Part shown: positions 25,544-33,332 of the stretch, piece after piece | Position numbering within the stretch: position 1 is the stretch's first letter | How the letters are laid out: each line of letters starts with the position of its first letter | NCBI RefSeq assembly: GCF_947331435.1 | Contig: NZ_CAMZOF010000019.1 | Coordinates: 1-39,828 of the forward strand | Source of the DNA: Pelagibius sp. Alg239-R121 | Lineage (GTDB): Bacteria; Pseudomonadota; Alphaproteobacteria; Kiloniellales; Kiloniellaceae | Direction of reading: 5' to 3' | DNA length: 39,828 nt | Program-made: the position numbers and the translations under genes | The notes under the pieces: model-generated | What the model saw: the letters and a program-made list of their open reading frames with translations, nothing else | Told to the model about the DNA's origin: nothing | Database searches by the model: none

Positions 25544-25792
25544 GTGGGTAAGCGCCACGTTCGCAACAACATCCGCAGCCTGCGCTTCCATAATGGGGAG
25601 ATGACGCAAAAGGAGTTGGCGGAAAAAACCGGCGTCACCCGGCAGACGATTGTCGCCATTGAGAAGGCGAAGTACGCGCCGTCCCTCGAGCTGGCCTTTC
25701 TTATCGCCCTGACCTTTGGTGTGCCGCTGGAGGAGGTATTCTCCTATGAGCCCGATGAGGTTGGGATGACTGCGAGTCTGGAAAAAGATTGA
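25544..25792 (+). CDS. Compact Xre-family HTH regulator
   Basis: The 82-residue protein is almost entirely a Cro/C1-type helix-turn-helix: MTQKELAEKTGVTRQTIVAI, then EKAKYAPSLELAFLIALTFG. A short acidic tail follows. It starts with GTG three bases after the membrane protein gene, so the two are co-translated. Length and the FGVPLEEVFSY ending match the YozG-like subgroup that pairs with small membrane proteins. It likely represses its own promoter at 25034. Confidence 0.9.
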   Translation: MGKRHVRNNIRSLRFHNGEMTQKELAEKTGVTRQTIVAIEKAKYAPSLELAFLIALTFGVPLEEVFSYEPDEVGMTASLEKD

Positions 25793-25843
25793 CTGGTTAT
25801 TAATTATGTCCCTTGAAATACTATTGATGAAGGGCATGCTGCC

Positions 25844-26188
25844 GTGACGCACAAGACGAACCTGTTGAATGATCTACCGTCAGCCGCAACCGGAGAAATA
25901 TTTGAAACGCTTCTGCAGCGACCGGGCGTGAAGTTGGAGCGTATTGTTTCCCACGGTCAATCCACACCCGACGGCGAATGGTATGACCAGGAGCAGGATG
26001 AGTGGGTGATGTTGCTGACCGGCGCCGCGCGCCTGACGATCGAGGGAAAGGCGGATCTTGATCTCACAGCCGGCGATGCTCTTTTGTTGCCGGCTCACTG
26101 CCGGCACCGCGTCGCCTGGACCGATCCCACCCGTGCAACCGTCTGGCTGGCGCTGCATCTTGGCGGTATGACGAAGGAGACGGCCTGA
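25844..26188 (+). CDS. Small cupin-domain protein
   Basis: The 114-residue protein contains a single cupin. DEWVMLLTGAARLTIEG is part of the first motif (E and G positions kept) and GDALLLPAHCRHRVAWTDP the second, with His as a likely metal ligand. It starts with GTG 25844, about 50 bp after the HTH gene, and may be transcribed with it. Such proteins are often annotated only as cupins. Substrate and metal are unknown. Confidence 0.82.
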   Translation: MTHKTNLLNDLPSAATGEIFETLLQRPGVKLERIVSHGQSTPDGEWYDQEQDEWVMLLTGAARLTIEGKADLDLTAGDALLLPAHCRHRVAWTDPTRATVWLALHLGGMTKETA

Positions 26189-26331
26189 CGCCTGACTACA
26201 GTCTGTCAGTTTGTTGAATGCTCTGGTTCATCGCGAGGTTTCCGAAACAGCCGCCGGCAAACATGGGATGCGCGCTGTGCTTCTCTGGCGGCAGTGCCTC
26301 GAATTAGCGGCGACTCTAATCGGAGGTGTCT

Positions 26332-27519
26332 CTAATTGGGGGCGGCGACAAAGGGGGCTGGACTGTCCGGCCAAACGCCGAGCCATTCCGACTGGTAGTC
26401 CGGGTCGTGTAAGAAGAGCCAGCTGCGTTTGGTCAACTTTCCCGCCTGCAGGGTCTCCCGGATGATGGAGACGGCAGCCTTGAGGTCAGTCACCGCCAGA
26501 TCGATGTAGGAATAGCGCAGGCCGGTGCCGCCACCGATTATACAGCCCATGCTCTTTAAGGCATCATTTAGCGCATCTTCGATGGCGGAGCGGTCCTCAA
26601 AGATCTCCTGATCCAGATCCTCCGCTGCGCCGTCCATTTTGAGAAACAGGAAGCTTTCCCCCTTGCTCGAAAAGCGCTCGGCGGAAAAGCTGTTTCTCTG
26701 ACCATGCATGGCCTGGAACAGAGGCGCGGAAACAAAAGGTGCTACAAAGAGATCGTCCTTGAAGTCGTAGTCGTCCTGCTTCTCGGGTTCCAGTTCCAGC
26801 ATGACCCATTCTTGCTCTTCCGCGAACTCAGAATAAGGCTGGTCGGGGAGGGACGCCTTGATCTCCGCAATGCGGGTATCGAAGTCAGCCCTGAAATCTT
26901 CAATCGGTGACTGCTCGATATCCGGCCTTTTCAAAAAGCCGAACAGGCGGCCTTTCGGCAAGACACGCACATCGACAAATCCAACCCACCTTTCAGTGAT
27001 TTCTTCCCCCAGAAGCTGCGCCGTCAGCAGCCAGAGCTTGTTGATCTGTTCGTCCTTGGGGTCATTGAAGGGCGTGTAGTACGTAATATCGATTTGATTG
27101 AGCTCGTTTAACTCGGTTTTGAACTTGATTTCGGATAGATCCTGCCAACCCGCCCTGTAGGATAACATAGTCGACGCCATCTCCAGATTTTCGGGCAGCC
27201 GGTGGCCATAGAATTCGAATTTTTCAAGCACGGGTGCTTCCTGCAGGATGGCACGGATCAGCGGCCGCAGTTCTCTTCGCCCCTCAGGCGTGATTACCAG
27301 CCGATGTGGCTTGACCAGTCCCGGGCCGAATTCCCACATGATTTGCGCATGAACGGCCTGCAGGCTGCTTTGCATCCACTGCGGCAGGTCGAAGGCACCG
27401 TCATCGTCTGGCGAAAAAGATTCAAGGATCTTAACCTGATTTTCCTCAAAGGCCGTCCACCAGTTCTTGACGGCCTGCTTTTGATCTTCCGTGACAGATA
27501 CGAACGACGTCTCAAACAT
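26332..27519 (-). CDS. Unidentified 395-residue protein (DUF695-like impression)
   Basis: The protein is acidic, without signal or membrane segments. The N-terminal third contains LQAVHAQIMWEFGPGLVKPH, then RLVITPEGRRELRPLIRAIL and APVLEKFEFYGHRLP. This pattern recalls proteins with a DUF695-like region, but I cannot confirm it. The C-terminal part includes a Gly-rich GCIIGGGTGLRYSYIDLAV block. It lies 78 bp downstream of the papain-like gene at 27598 on the same strand, so the two may work as effector and partner. Function unknown. Confidence 0.65.
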   Translation of the reverse strand: MFETSFVSVTEDQKQAVKNWWTAFEENQVKILESFSPDDDGAFDLPQWMQSSLQAVHAQIMWEFGPGLVKPHRLVITPEGRRELRPLIRAILQEAPVLEKFEFYGHRLPENLEMASTMLSYRAGWQDLSEIKFKTELNELNQIDITYYTPFNDPKDEQINKLWLLTAQLLGEEITERWVGFVDVRVLPKGRLFGFLKRPDIEQSPIEDFRADFDTRIAEIKASLPDQPYSEFAEEQEWVMLELEPEKQDDYDFKDDLFVAPFVSAPLFQAMHGQRNSFSAERFSSKGESFLFLKMDGAAEDLDQEIFEDRSAIEDALNDALKSMGCIIGGGTGLRYSYIDLAVTDLKAAVSIIRETLQAGKLTKRSWLFLHDPDYQSEWLGVWPDSPAPFVAAPN

Positions 27520-27597
27520 AAAGTTTTCCCCGATTCGGATTCAGCCGTCACTGTGCCCGAAAGCGAGACCCAAATCGACCTTAAGACTCCATCTTCT

Positions 27598-28137
27598 TCA
27601 GACGATCATGCAGTTGCAGCTAAGCTTCGCGTTTCCTCGGATTTTCGGAAAGTCGTCCGGGCATTTGAAGTAACCGACAAAGATGTCATAGTTGGTCGCC
27701 CAACCTTGAATTCTGGCCGTATCGAGGTGGCGCAACATCGAAGGATTCCGCTTGAACATCGCGTCGTAATCCAGATCCACTGTGTGCGGTGGATTAGTTG
27801 CGTCGTTGATCGGCTTTTCCCAGCTGTCCAACTTTGTTGGAGAAAGCGCGCCCAGCTTATGAGACCAGTCGCCACTGCCATCCTCTATGCGTCGTAGCCA
27901 GTGATAGGCGTCGGTGTCACTGCTTGATGTCATCAGCGCCACCAGGTGCTCGCCGGCCTTGAGCATTGGTGGCGTATGGCCCAGGACGGGATCGAGGCCA
28001 TCGGCACAGGCAGCATCGGTTAACTCCGCCCGATCTGTCGATTTGTACAATCTGCCGCCCAGTTCGCCGGGTTGAAGCTTGAGATCCTTTGTGTAGCCGC
28101 AGGCATAGGCGTAACAGTTTTGCGTTCCCATTGTCAT
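27598..28137 (-). CDS. Papain/NlpC-like protein of unknown function ending in a Cys-rich tail
   Basis: The 179-residue protein begins MTMGTQNCYAYACGYTKD. A NCYAY cysteine at residue 8 is followed by LKLQPGE, a HLVALMTSSSDTDAYHWLRR segment with His, and DWSHKLG. A Cys near the N-terminus, then His in a YHW context, suggests a papain-like or NlpC/P60-like cysteine hydrolase. This is from pattern only, with the third residue not certain. The C-terminus ends in CNCMIV, a short Cys-rich tail. GGGAGA precedes the start. No signal peptide is seen. Confidence 0.6.
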   Translation of the reverse strand: MTMGTQNCYAYACGYTKDLKLQPGELGGRLYKSTDRAELTDAACADGLDPVLGHTPPMLKAGEHLVALMTSSSDTDAYHWLRRIEDGSGDWSHKLGALSPTKLDSWEKPINDATNPPHTVDLDYDAMFKRNPSMLRHLDTARIQGWATNYDIFVGYFKCPDDFPKIRGNAKLSCNCMIV

Positions 28138-28395
28138 TTGATGTCTCCCGGTCGACAGTCACCTCTCTACGCAAAAACGATCAAGAAGGTGAATCTATCG
28201 CTACGCTGTTACAGTGGAGTCTGATGTTGGGATGCCGCATGAGGATACGATCCATCAAGTTTGCATAGCCTCATGCAAAAATTTTTGGAACTGGTGGTCT
28301 CAGCCCCCACCGCTTTATTACAAGTCGCAGAGGTATCGACTCATCCCGGTGATATCTCAGCAAACCGGTATTCTATGACAGGATGGAGTTGGAAA

Positions 28396-28767
28396 ATGGA
28401 TCTTGGAAATTTCTCGGTCAGCCTCGCGGTGAAGGATATTTCCGCTTCGTGCGGGTTTTACGAAAAACTCGGCTTTGCGATGATCGGCGGTGACGCGGAC
28501 CAGGGTTGGCTCATCATGAAAAGCCCCAGCTGTGTGGTCGGCCTGTTTCAGGGCATGTTCGAAAAGAACACTCTAACCTTCAACCCCGGCTGGGATTCCA
28601 CCGGCCAAACGCTCGACAGCTTTACCGATGTCCGGGATATCCAGAAGAAGCTTAAGGCGGACGGCGTGGCCTTCGTGAGCGAAGTTGACGAAACCACGTC
28701 CGGTCCAGCAAGCTGCATCGTGATCGATCCCGACGGTAATCCAATCCTCCTCGACCAGCATGTTTAA
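28396..28767 (+). CDS. VOC (glyoxalase-like) superfamily protein
   Basis: The 123-residue protein starts at ATG 28396, supported by GGAG seven bases upstream. The longer frame to 28261 has no such support. It shows the betaalpha pattern of a single vicinal-oxygen-chelate domain: FSVSLAVKDISASCGFYEKL at the start, then DQGWLIMKSPSCVVGLFQGM and a DPDGNPILLDQHV end with a probable metal-ligand acid. VOC members include glyoxalases, dioxygenases and antibiotic resistance proteins; the subgroup cannot be fixed here. It stands alone. Confidence 0.85.
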   Translation: MDLGNFSVSLAVKDISASCGFYEKLGFAMIGGDADQGWLIMKSPSCVVGLFQGMFEKNTLTFNPGWDSTGQTLDSFTDVRDIQKKLKADGVAFVSEVDETTSGPASCIVIDPDGNPILLDQHV

Positions 28768-28925
28768 CGGGAAAGGCATATTTGATTGGGACAGGGTGAT
28801 TTAGGGGTGACTGTTTTAAGAGAGAATGGCGCGGAGGTGATGGAGACCGGCGTTGTTCATCGCGTCGCGTTATAGCGGGTCCCGTACTTCTACCAAGTCT
28901 TCCAAGCAACAGATTGAGCGCCAGA

Positions 28926-29789
28926 ATGATCAACATCACCTCCGTCAGCGATCACAAATCTGCCCTTGGCGAAGGCCCACTGTGGGATCCCGCTCTGAAC
29001 GCACTTTACTGGGTCGACAGCCTGGGTCCGACCCTTTACCGCCTGGACCACGCCAGCGGGCGAGTCAGGACCTGGCGCTTTCCCACCAAGACCATCGGCA
29101 GTCTGGCGGTTCGGGAAAGGGGCGGCCTGATCCTTGCCATGGACCACGGCTTTTACAGCTTCTGCCTTGAAACAGAACGGCTGGAGCTCATCGCTGAACC
29201 TCTGGCAGGCCGCGCCGGAATTCGCTTCAATGACGGCAAGGTCGACAGGAACGGGGCCTTCATTGCCGGCGCCATGAACATCAACCAAGACGACCATGAC
29301 AATTGTCCGGCTTTTCGCCTCAACCCGGATCACTCGCTTGAGGAAATTCTCGACGGCTTCAACGTTTTTAACGGCCCCTGTTTTAACGGGGCCGGCGACA
29401 AGCTCTACCTCACCGGCCGTGTGGACGGCGTGATCGAAGTGTTTGATTATCCGGCGAGCGGATCGCTTCCCGCGGCGGAACATTTCTATGCGAAGGCCAT
29501 ACCCGATGGTGCAACCGTCGATGCCGAGGACCACATCTGGAGCGCGCAATGGACCGAGGGCTGTCTGCTCCGCCTCACCCCCGAAGGCGAAGAAGCCGCC
29601 CGCATCGAGCTGCCGGATCAAATCGTCACCAGCCTCATGTTCGGCGGCCCAGCGCTCGATCTGATCTACGTCACGACACTGGGTGCACCTCTGCGCGGTG
29701 TCACGCCGGCCAGCGCCTCGGCGGGGCAGACCTTTGTCATCGAAGGCGTGGGAGTTAAGGGCCGGGCGGAGCCGAGCTTTAAGGGGTAG
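28926..29789 (+). CDS. SMP-30/gluconolactonase family lactonase
   Basis: The 287-residue six-bladed propeller protein has the family residues in order: LGEGPLWDP (metal-ligand Glu), IRFNDGKVDRNGAF, the FNGPCFNGAGDKLYLTG segment with Asn, and DGATVDAEDHIWSAQWTEG (catalytic Asp in VDAEDH). These fit a calcium- or zinc-dependent sugar lactonase. The start is ATG 28926; a TTG four codons earlier is less likely. No sugar dehydrogenase is adjacent, so its lactone substrate is unknown, but it could serve aldonolactones made elsewhere. Confidence 0.88.
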   Translation: MINITSVSDHKSALGEGPLWDPALNALYWVDSLGPTLYRLDHASGRVRTWRFPTKTIGSLAVRERGGLILAMDHGFYSFCLETERLELIAEPLAGRAGIRFNDGKVDRNGAFIAGAMNINQDDHDNCPAFRLNPDHSLEEILDGFNVFNGPCFNGAGDKLYLTGRVDGVIEVFDYPASGSLPAAEHFYAKAIPDGATVDAEDHIWSAQWTEGCLLRLTPEGEEAARIELPDQIVTSLMFGGPALDLIYVTTLGAPLRGVTPASASAGQTFVIEGVGVKGRAEPSFKG

Positions 29790-29907
29790 CGGTGATCGCG
29801 GGTCGATCTCTGCCGGACTCGGTCGGTCCAGTCAGATCTGTGCACCGGACGTGCGCAATTGTGAGGCGTCCGGTAGGACATTATTGGATTTGAAGGAGTT
29901 CGAACCC

Positions 29908-30252
29908 ATGGCAGTAGAGGATAGCGCCGACTCCCGCCCGGTCTTGGTGTTGATCACGGTTCCCGACCGAGAGGTCGCTGGAAACATCGCAACGGCCTTG
30001 GTCGAAAAACGCTTTGCCGCCGCTGTCCACGTTGCAGAGATTGCCTCCGTCTACCGCTGGCAGGACGCAGTTCACCAGGGTGGCGAAGTCGTTCTCACCG
30101 TTAAGACGGTCGCCGCTCGATTTGCGGATATTGAAGGTCTGATTGACGAAAGTCATCCCTACGATCTGCCGCCGGTCATCCAGATCGACATTGAGCGGAC
30201 GAAATCGGGATATGCGCAATGGATCGTCGAGAACGTCTCTGGGAACAGCTAG
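29908..30252 (+). CDS. cutA: CutA1-family protein
   Basis: The 114-residue protein carries the CutA core: LVLITVPDREVAGNIATALV, a CutA-like EIASVYRWQDAVHQGGEVVL strand pair and the ESHPYDLPPVIQIDI signature (canonical HPYxxPxII). It ends GYAQWIVENV. CutA1 forms a very stable trimer and was linked to divalent metal tolerance, though its true role is unsettled. AAGGAG lies nine bases before ATG 29908. A longer upstream frame is rejected because the conserved domain starts at this ATG. Confidence 0.9.
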   Translation: MAVEDSADSRPVLVLITVPDREVAGNIATALVEKRFAAAVHVAEIASVYRWQDAVHQGGEVVLTVKTVAARFADIEGLIDESHPYDLPPVIQIDIERTKSGYAQWIVENVSGNS

Positions 30253-30262
30253 TCTTGTAACG

Positions 30263-31240
30263 ATGAAACAGATCAAGTTGCAGCAGGTCGCGAAAATCCC
30301 GCCTTCGCCTAAGGGCTTTGAGTTTGTTTCGGTCAGCGTATCGCTGAAGGGCGAAGCGTTGTTTCTCTACCGCGACAAGAAGTCGAGCGCCTTTATCGGT
30401 AGGCGGGGCGAAAGTCCTTCGCCGAGGCCATCGGTCAGCGCTGGCGGGCACATCGAGTTTAACTACAAACTGATTGTCACGGACGGGGAGGTTTCAGAGG
30501 AAATCGCTCTTCCGCCTCTGGACTTTGCCTTTCCTCAGGTTGATCTCCTCAGCGATGGATCGCTGGTCATCGTGAACGCATGGGCTCAATGGAAATCGAA
30601 AGAAGAGCATCACCTGAATGGCCTGATCCATAGTCGGACAAGCGGTCAACAAAGCAGGTTTTATGCGGGTGACGCCATCAACGAAATCGGAGTCGATGGA
30701 ACGGACCGAATTTGGGTTTCTCACTTTGACGAGGGAGTCCGTGGCATCGTTATTACCCAAAGTAAGGATGGTACTTTTGACTTTAAGGAGGAGCCGGGCC
30801 TAATTGGCCGCGAAGGCCTCAACTGTTTCGATAGCAACGGCACTCTGATCTGGCAGCACGATCAGTCTGAGCGGTACATCGGCGACTGTTATGCCCTCAA
30901 CGTTGCGGACGCAGCCGCCCATTTCGTCTTTGAGCCGGATTTCGATCTCGGTACGGTTTCCAACAACTTTGCCAGCAGCTATCGGAAGGTCGGCCTGAAT
31001 GCCTGCAATTGTTTCGCGATTTCCTCGGATCGCGCTCTCTTTGTCCGCGGTCGTCGCCGGTCGGTAAGGGCCGTGTATCTGATGAACCTGGAGGCAGCGG
31101 CGACACCCGGACTCAGGAAGTGCCAACTGGTCTTGCCCAATGGAAAGCCACTGAAGAGCGGTCGCGCGGTCGGCCGCGGTCAGTCACTGCATCTTTTTAC
31201 CAAAAAGGAATGGTATAGAGTCAGAGTTGAGGACATATAG
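30263..31240 (+). CDS. Unidentified beta-propeller-like protein
   Basis: The 325-residue protein shows repeated beta-rich blocks of about 40 residues: FVSVSVSLKGEALFLYRDKK, LLSDGSLVIVNAWAQWKSKE, VDGTDRIWVSHFDEGVRGIV and FAISSDRALFVRGRRRSVRA. These suggest a propeller fold, though no clear WD motifs are present. It begins 10 bp after CutA and so may share its transcript. Similar propeller-like proteins occur in gene arrays around polymorphic toxin immunity genes. No function can be given. Confidence 0.65.
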   Translation: MKQIKLQQVAKIPPSPKGFEFVSVSVSLKGEALFLYRDKKSSAFIGRRGESPSPRPSVSAGGHIEFNYKLIVTDGEVSEEIALPPLDFAFPQVDLLSDGSLVIVNAWAQWKSKEEHHLNGLIHSRTSGQQSRFYAGDAINEIGVDGTDRIWVSHFDEGVRGIVITQSKDGTFDFKEEPGLIGREGLNCFDSNGTLIWQHDQSERYIGDCYALNVADAAAHFVFEPDFDLGTVSNNFASSYRKVGLNACNCFAISSDRALFVRGRRRSVRAVYLMNLEAAATPGLRKCQLVLPNGKPLKSGRAVGRGQSLHLFTKKEWYRVRVEDI

Positions 31241-31294
31241 CGCAGATATTTGGTATGACCGCAACGCCCCGCGGATAGACCTTGCCAACCGGTC

Positions 31295-31591
31295 TTGGAC
31301 TGGCTGTGTTTCCTACCGGGCGTCCAGCCGCTCTGTTCCCTCGCGGAGGAACTCGATGCGGTGACTTCCAAGAGCGTCGCAAGCCTCGAAGACCTGTCTC
31401 ATCTGAACGACATCGTCGGCAGCGACCGGCGTATTTTCGATTTCACATCCCAGATCATCCTGCAGAGTTTCCGACCGACGTGCCCCTTCGACACGCCGCA
31501 GGAATACGTCGTTCCGATACACCCGAAAACCGCAAGCGAGGCCTTGAAGCCTCACGAGGTGAATCTTGACAAGGAAAGAGCAATCGATTGA
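31295..31591 (+). pseudogene. Possible truncated gene fragment
   Basis: The frame runs 98 codons from TTG 31295 to TGA 31589-31591, with coding-like composition (segments CSLAEELDAVTSKSVASLED and ILQSFRPTCPFDTPQEYVVP). A stop 33-38 bases upstream rules out a longer frame. There is no good ribosome site, and the next gene starts inside its end. It is either a small gene or the tail of one that has lost its start. Confidence 0.35.
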
Positions 31592-32459
31592 ACAAACCCT
31601 AAACGAACTTGGTTATGACCCTTTGGCGGTGTTGGGTCCGAAAAACGCCCACTGCGTGCCCGATGGGCGCTGCAAATTCGACGATTCCCTAAAAGTGCTG
31701 GAGCGTCATGGCGCAGAGCTTCTGCTGCCGTTCCTGGAGTCCGAAGACCTCAAAACACTCCTTGACGCACTTCATGTCTTTTCGGAAATGCGCAGCAGCG
31801 GAGAAGTGTTGATTGGACCGGCGCTTCGGTATATCGGCCATCCTCATCCAAGCGCCCGCTGGTACGCTTTGGACGGACTGCTCTTGTACTTGCGCAGACT
31901 GCCGCCGAAGGTACTCACCTTGGGCTTGTGCCTGGCGAACGATAGGTGTTTCAGAGTCCGGAAAAAAGTTATCGAGTACATCGCCGGAATCCCGTGTGAA
32001 AAAATGGAGGTTGCCTGTTCTTGTTTACCGCCGTTCGTTCCGAGTGATCCGCATCGGGATGGGCTCACTCTCCTACTGCAACCGGAAGCGACGGGATCAC
32101 TGATAGAACGGATTGCCGATGAGGACAGTGTCGTTGGTTGCTATATCGGCGCAGCGATCCTCAAAGCGGCCAAATCAGGTGACTTCGCTACAATCGGCAA
32201 TGATTCTTCAGTTTGCGAAGAAGTTGTGTTCTTGCGAGCGAAGCTGGACCTGATGAGAGAATCAGCTGCCTGGCGAAGTAAATTTGCCGGGCCTTACGAC
32301 TATGTCTTCGAGGTTTGTCCCGAAACCCTGAAGATTAAAGGTGATCTGGACGGTTACGGGGAAATCTCGAACGAAGATCTGGAGCAAGCGATGGGTGAAC
32401 TCGAAGACAGCGTGAAGGCGCGGCGGTTCGAGCAATTGGACAGGCTGCCAATGACTTGA
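31566..32459 (+). CDS. HEAT-like repeat protein
   Basis: The 297-residue protein has helical repeats: LLPFLESEDLKTLLDALHVF, IGHPHPSARWYALDGLLLYL and NDRCFRVRKKVIEYIAGIPC. It starts at TTG 31566, with GAGGTG five bases upstream, overlapping the fragment before it. The C-terminus ends in LEDSVKARRFEQLDRLPMT. Repeat style and context, among other accessory proteins, resemble polymorphic-toxin immunity proteins of HEAT type. No toxin gene is in view, so this stays an inference. It ends at a strong hairpin terminator. Confidence 0.7.
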   Translation: MTRKEQSIEQTLNELGYDPLAVLGPKNAHCVPDGRCKFDDSLKVLERHGAELLLPFLESEDLKTLLDALHVFSEMRSSGEVLIGPALRYIGHPHPSARWYALDGLLLYLRRLPPKVLTLGLCLANDRCFRVRKKVIEYIAGIPCEKMEVACSCLPPFVPSDPHRDGLTLLLQPEATGSLIERIADEDSVVGCYIGAAILKAAKSGDFATIGNDSSVCEEVVFLRAKLDLMRESAAWRSKFAGPYDYVFEVCPETLKIKGDLDGYGEISNEDLEQAMGELEDSVKARRFEQLDRLPMT

Positions 32460-32498
32460 GGTGCTAAGGAATAGGTTCAGTTGGAGATAGGTTGAATA

Positions 32499-32538
32499 GC
32501 GGGCACTTGCCGGCGATTCTTCACCGGCAAGTGCCCGC
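32499..32538. terminator. Strong bidirectional hairpin between convergent genes
   Basis: GCGGGCACTTGCCGG (32499-32513) and CCGGCAAGTGCCCGC (32524-32538) form a perfect 15-bp stem with a 10-base loop. It sits exactly between the stops of the plus-strand HEAT gene and the minus-strand gene. No T-run follows, but the symmetry and position fit a shared terminator. Confidence 0.7.
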
Positions 32539-32540
32539 CT

Positions 32541-33149
32541 CTATGCGATCTTCTCCAATCGCGCGGTGTTAGACAGGGGGGCGCTTTCAAGGAAAGGACT
32601 AACGCGCGTCGTCATACCGTCGAGGGACGGGCCATAAAGGTAGAGCGCGGTCTCGTTCGGCAACTCCCGACTGCTCTGAACCTGCCCATCGCTTTCAAGC
32701 AGCTGCGTAAGCTCGTTTCTCAGTTTTTCGATCTCGCCCTGCCAGGCGTCGCCGTCGCTCGAGCCGCTCGCGTCGATATAGATGGCCAGCCCTTCGTTTA
32801 CGCCGAACGGAATTTTCCGATCGTCGCTAAGGACGAGAAAAGAGCCCCTGGGCGCGCCGCATCCTTCCAGATACCGGGTGATCTTTTCCAACACCTGATC
32901 CGAGACCTCGGTTAAGCGAAGACTGAAATGGCAATTCAGAACTTCGCCCTTTTCATCCATCTTGGACCCTGCTGGCTCGTCCATGTCCACCATGCCGAGT
33001 CCGTTGGCTTCCATGAAATCATCGAGTGGAATTTCGTAGAGGTCCGACCTGTCAAGCGGGAGGAGCCGGGCGTTGAGATTCACCAAGACGTGGTTCCTTC
33101 TCTGACTCCCTTCCTTGCCGAACAGTTTGTCAGCTAAGAAACCCAACAA
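32541..33149 (-). CDS. Unidentified accessory protein of a widespread immunity-like family
   Basis: The 202-residue protein starts at TTG 33149, chosen because GGAGGA lies six bases upstream; an ATG far upstream lacks support. It shows VLVNLNARLLPLDRSDLYEI, then a CHFSLRL block and GCGAPRGSFLVLSDDRKIPF, followed by GVNEGLAIYIDASG and ETALYLYGPSLDGM. This order recurs in proteins found beside polymorphic-toxin immunity genes, but the family has no firm name that I can give. It is cytosolic and convergent with the HEAT-like gene. Confidence 0.7.
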   Translation of the reverse strand: MLGFLADKLFGKEGSQRRNHVLVNLNARLLPLDRSDLYEIPLDDFMEANGLGMVDMDEPAGSKMDEKGEVLNCHFSLRLTEVSDQVLEKITRYLEGCGAPRGSFLVLSDDRKIPFGVNEGLAIYIDASGSSDGDAWQGEIEKLRNELTQLLESDGQVQSSRELPNETALYLYGPSLDGMTTRVSPFLESAPLSNTARLEKIA

Positions 33150-33332
33150 GCTCGTTCCTCCACTTTTCTTCCTGCCTGAACGTGCAAGGTTAGTGCGGTG
33201 CGCTAAGCCGCTCAAAGTAATTTTTTCTCTGCTGTTGCTGTCCGGGATTCCGGGCGCTCGGAGACGCATATTCTTGCGCGTGACGCGGACGCTCGAAGGC
33301 TACTCCTCAAAGCGACACGATAGCAATTGGCT

